Shown here: piece after piece, positions 3,810 through 6,130 of the stretch
Layout: every line of letters starts with the position of its first letter
Numbering within the stretch: position 1 is the first letter of the stretch
DNA from: an uncultured Ruminococcus sp.
Lineage (GTDB): Bacteria; Bacillota_A; Clostridia; Oscillospirales; Ruminococcaceae
DNA: 6,130 bases
Direction: 5' to 3'
Assembly: GCA_937880065.1 (NCBI GenBank)
Contig: CALFMA010000246.1
Coordinates: 1 to 6,130 of the forward strand
Notes under the pieces: model-generated
Databases searched by the model: none
What the model saw: only the letters and a program-made list of their open reading frames with translations
Told to the model about the DNA's origin: nothing
Program-made: the position numbers and the translations under genes

Positions 3810-5963
3810 ATGGCAGAAAAAAATAAAAAACATTCAAAAGATAACGTAACTGTCGAAAGTTACAAGAATAAAATAGTGACATATCTCAGCACAGGGAAAA
3901 GGCTTATTCCCCTCAACGAGCTTGAAACAAAATGCCGCACCAAGAAATCGGGCAGGGATAATTTTGTGCAGGCTTTCGGGGAACTTCGCACAGAGGGCAT
4001 TGTTACCGTGCGAAAGGGAATGAAAGTCGCTCTCTGTTCACGTATGGGATTCAAGGCGGCGGAGGTTACACGTCTTAGCCGCACATTTGGTTTTGCTGTC
4101 ACAGAGGACGGCACGGAATATTTTATCCCAGGAAAATGTATGATGGGTGCAATGCCTCACGACCGTGTACTTATAACGGATATTCCCTCACGTTCAGGCG
4201 AACCCGAGGGCGAGGTCATTGACATTTTAAGCATAGGCAGCGGAACTCTTACGGGAGTTATTGAATACGCTGACGGCGGACTTTGTTTTATTCCCGATAC
4301 GGCTTCACGAAATAATATGATTATTTCAAGGGGCGAAAGCGTAGAATATGCCGAGGGCGATAAGGTTATGGCTGAAATCGTCTATCGTGGCAGACGACAT
4401 TCCGAGCATAAGGTGAAAATCGTTTCCGTTTTCGGCAGTTCTGATTGTGCTGCGGCTTGTTCGGAATCCGTAATTGCTGCCAGCGGTGTGAATACGGTTT
4501 TCCCCGATGATGTGCAGAAAGAAGCACGTAAAATTTCAGATGCTGGAGTTCAGGAATACAGCTTCAATAACCGTGAAGATTTGCGTCATATGGCGATTTT
4601 CACCATTGACAGCAGCGAGTCCAAAGACCTTGACGATGCAATTTCAGTTGAAAAAACGGAAAAGGGCTGGCTTTTAGGCGTTCACATTGCCGATGTTTCC
4701 CACTATGTCAAGGGCAACAGTGCACTTGATAAAGAAGCTATGAGCCGTGGTACAAGCGTTTACTATGCGGATAAGGTTATACCAATGCTGCCAAAGGAGC
4801 TTTCCAACGGCATTTGTTCACTCAATCCCGACGAGGACAGACTGGCACTTTCAGCCTTTATGGAATTGGGCGAGGACGGCGAAATGCTGAAATATGCCTT
4901 TGGAAAATCGGTTATCCGTTCAAGGGTAAAGGGCGTTTATGCGGAGATAAACGAAATACTTGCAGGCAGCGCAAATGACGATATAAAGGCGAAATATGCC
5001 TGCGTTGAAAAGGAGATTCAGCTTATTGACAGGCTGGCGGATATTCTCATAGAGCGTAAAAAACAGCGTCACGCTCCCGAACTTGAAACAGTTGAAAGCA
5101 AGCTGATAATCAACGAGAGAGGAATCTGCTGTGATGTTGTACCCCGTGAAAGGGGCAAATCAGAGCGAATTATCGAGGAATTTATGCTCTGTGCCAACGA
5201 GGCGGCAGCAAGGCTTGCCCGTGACAAGAAAATTCCCTTTGTGTATCGTATTCATGAAGCTCCTCCCGAGGAAAAAACAGCGTCACTTTGCGAAATGCTG
5301 ACAAAGATAAATGTGGAATATCCCCATTTTCAGGAGTTTAAGCCTGCTCATGCGGCGGCAATTCTTGAAAATGCAAGGGGAACCGACAAGTACGAAGCGG
5401 TTAATATGATGGTTCTCCGTTCAATGGCAAAGGCGAAATATTCAGAAGAACCGCTGGGACATTTCGGACTTGTTTTAGATGATTACGCACATTTCACATC
5501 ACCTATAAGACGATATTCCGACTTGGCAATTCACCGCATTATAACTGATGTTCTTGCAGGCTATGATGAAAAATGGCTTAACAAGAGATACAGCGGATTT
5601 GCCGTAAATGCCGCCGAAAGAGCGTCATCAACGGAGGTCCGTGCGGTATCTGTTGAAAGGGACTGCGAGGATATTTACAAGGCTGAATATATGAAACAGC
5701 ACATAGGCGAAAGCTTTACGGCGAAGATTTCAAGCGTGACCGAATTCGGATTTTACGTTATGCTTGAAAATTCCGTGGAGGGACTTGTCCACATCCGTAC
5801 ACTTCCCGAGGGCGAATACGACTACAGCGAACCTGTGGCACTTACGGAGAAATTCAGCGGTGTTTCCTATGAATTAGGCGATACGGTGCAGGTGCTTTGT
5901 GCGGCTGTAAATGTAAGCGAGGGAACAATTGACTTTGTGCTTGATGATGAGGAGGATTATTAA
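3810..5963 (+). CDS. rnr: Ribonuclease R, 3'-5' exoribonuclease
   Basis: A 717-residue RNase II/R-family enzyme that degrades RNA processively from the 3' end, including structured RNA, in mRNA decay and rRNA/tmRNA quality control. Domains in order: a winged-helix RNase R N-terminal domain (about 20-70), two cold-shock domains (about 80-205), the RNB catalytic domain (about 245-580) and a C-terminal S1 domain (about 622-705). The metal-binding aspartates are intact at D257, D263, D265 and D266 in FTIDSSESKDLDDAI, with the spacing of the family's catalytic Asp cluster. Other hallmarks are VHIADVSHYV (281-290), YRIHE (469-473) and HFTSPIRRYSDLAIHR (551-566). The winged-helix domain argues for RNase R rather than RNase II. 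The protein is shorter than B. subtilis or E. coli RNase R and lacks a long lysine-rich tail. The start ATG at 3810 follows AGGAGT (3799-3804). A terminator separates it from secG; the next gene overlaps its stop codon by one base. Confidence 0.97.
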   Translation: MAEKNKKHSKDNVTVESYKNKIVTYLSTGKRLIPLNELETKCRTKKSGRDNFVQAFGELRTEGIVTVRKGMKVALCSRMGFKAAEVTRLSRTFGFAVTEDGTEYFIPGKCMMGAMPHDRVLITDIPSRSGEPEGEVIDILSIGSGTLTGVIEYADGGLCFIPDTASRNNMIISRGESVEYAEGDKVMAEIVYRGRRHSEHKVKIVSVFGSSDCAAACSESVIAASGVNTVFPDDVQKEARKISDAGVQEYSFNNREDLRHMAIFTIDSSESKDLDDAISVEKTEKGWLLGVHIADVSHYVKGNSALDKEAMSRGTSVYYADKVIPMLPKELSNGICSLNPDEDRLALSAFMELGEDGEMLKYAFGKSVIRSRVKGVYAEINEILAGSANDDIKAKYACVEKEIQLIDRLADILIERKKQRHAPELETVESKLIINERGICCDVVPRERGKSERIIEEFMLCANEAAARLARDKKIPFVYRIHEAPPEEKTASLCEMLTKINVEYPHFQEFKPAHAAAILENARGTDKYEAVNMMVLRSMAKAKYSEEPLGHFGLVLDDYAHFTSPIRRYSDLAIHRIITDVLAGYDEKWLNKRYSGFAVNAAERASSTEVRAVSVERDCEDIYKAEYMKQHIGESFTAKISSVTEFGFYVMLENSVEGLVHIRTLPEGEYDYSEPVALTEKFSGVSYELGDTVQVLCAAVNVSEGTIDFVLDDEEDY

Positions 5964-6130
5964 TGAAGAAATACTGGGCAATCGGTGCGGCATTGCTGTT
6001 GACGCTTACCGCCTGCGATAAAAAAGAGGATAAGGAAAGCAATCCTCCCGAAAGCGTTCCTGCTGTTACAACGGAAACAAAATCAGCGGAGGAAACTACT
6101 GTATCAACCGATAAAAAATCGGAGGAAACA
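5963..6130 (+). CDS. Putative lipoprotein, N-terminal fragment (runs off right edge)
   Basis: The first 56 codons of an open frame that continues past the window. The ATG at 5963-5965 shares one base with the rnr stop codon (TAATG). GGAGG (5951-5955), embedded in the last codons of rnr, lies seven bases upstream, so translation is probably coupled to rnr. The N-terminus is a textbook lipoprotein signal: two lysines after Met, a hydrophobic core (WAIGAALLLTL) and the lipobox LTAC with the lipidated cysteine at residue 18. After cleavage the mature protein begins with a charged stretch (CDKKEDKES) and a low-complexity segment rich in Thr, Glu, Ser and Lys, a probable flexible linker tethering a domain that lies outside the window. 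No family can be named from this fragment. In many Firmicutes smpB follows rnr; this gene takes that position here. Confidence 0.85.
   Translation, partial: MKKYWAIGAALLLTLTACDKKEDKESNPPESVPAVTTETKSAEETTVSTDKKSEET

Noticed and set aside
3860..4114. Minus-strand open frame inside the 5' part of rnr
   Set aside because: Antisense shadow of a confirmed RNase R coding region; no ribosome site or domain.
5854..6042. Minus-strand open frame across the rnr/lipoprotein junction
   Set aside because: It conflicts with the lipoprotein start, which has a ribosome site, signal peptide and lipobox.

Overview
This window reads as a stretch of ordinary chromosome from a low-to-moderate GC, spore-forming member of the Clostridia. 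The Shine-Dalgarno sites are of the GGAGG type, the -35/-10 promoters are of the Firmicutes type, and yabP and yabQ are present, which are sporulation genes known only from endospore-forming lineages. The protein sequences and genome layout look most like Ruminococcus/Oscillospiraceae, but that genus-level guess is an inference from memory. All coding capacity is explained by recognisable families. I see no CRISPR array, tRNA, rRNA, insertion sequence or phage gene.

Minus strand, left side (1-1581): two genes of a surface polysaccharide cluster. A polyprenyl-phosphate sugar-1-phosphate transferase (128-1510) is the initiating enzyme. It is followed 12 bp downstream by the first 38 codons of a probable glycosyltransferase that runs off the left edge. 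The pair is driven by a perfect-consensus sigma-A promoter (TTGACA, 17 bp, TATAAT) at 1553-1581.

Minus strand, middle (1633-3344): the conserved cluster yabP-yabQ-divIC-yabR (S1-domain protein), closed by a strong intrinsic terminator at 1633-1660. A sigma-E-like promoter (GCATATG, 14 bp, AATATAAT) precedes yabP, fitting mother-cell expression. A separate sigma-A-type promoter (TTGCAA, 18 bp, TATAAT) sits at the yabQ/divIC junction and could supply divIC during growth. A third, weaker candidate lies just ahead of yabR. The cluster therefore appears to combine sporulation-only and vegetative genes, with internal promoters separating the two programmes.

Divergent intergenic region (3284-3489, 206 bp): it holds the yabP promoter, an imperfect inverted repeat, and an extended -10 sigma-A promoter for secG.

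Plus strand, right side (3390-6130): secG (SecYEG translocase subunit), an intrinsic terminator, then rnr (RNase R). rnr is followed with a one-base overlap by the start of a lipoprotein gene that runs off the right edge. secG-rnr is a known Firmicutes neighbourhood. The lipoprotein occupies the place where smpB is often found.

No gene-free stretch exceeds about 210 bp. The most useful second-look items concern regulation: the internal promoters of the spore/division operon, the terminator between secG and rnr, and the translationally coupled lipoprotein. I do not see evidence of a novel multi-gene system.
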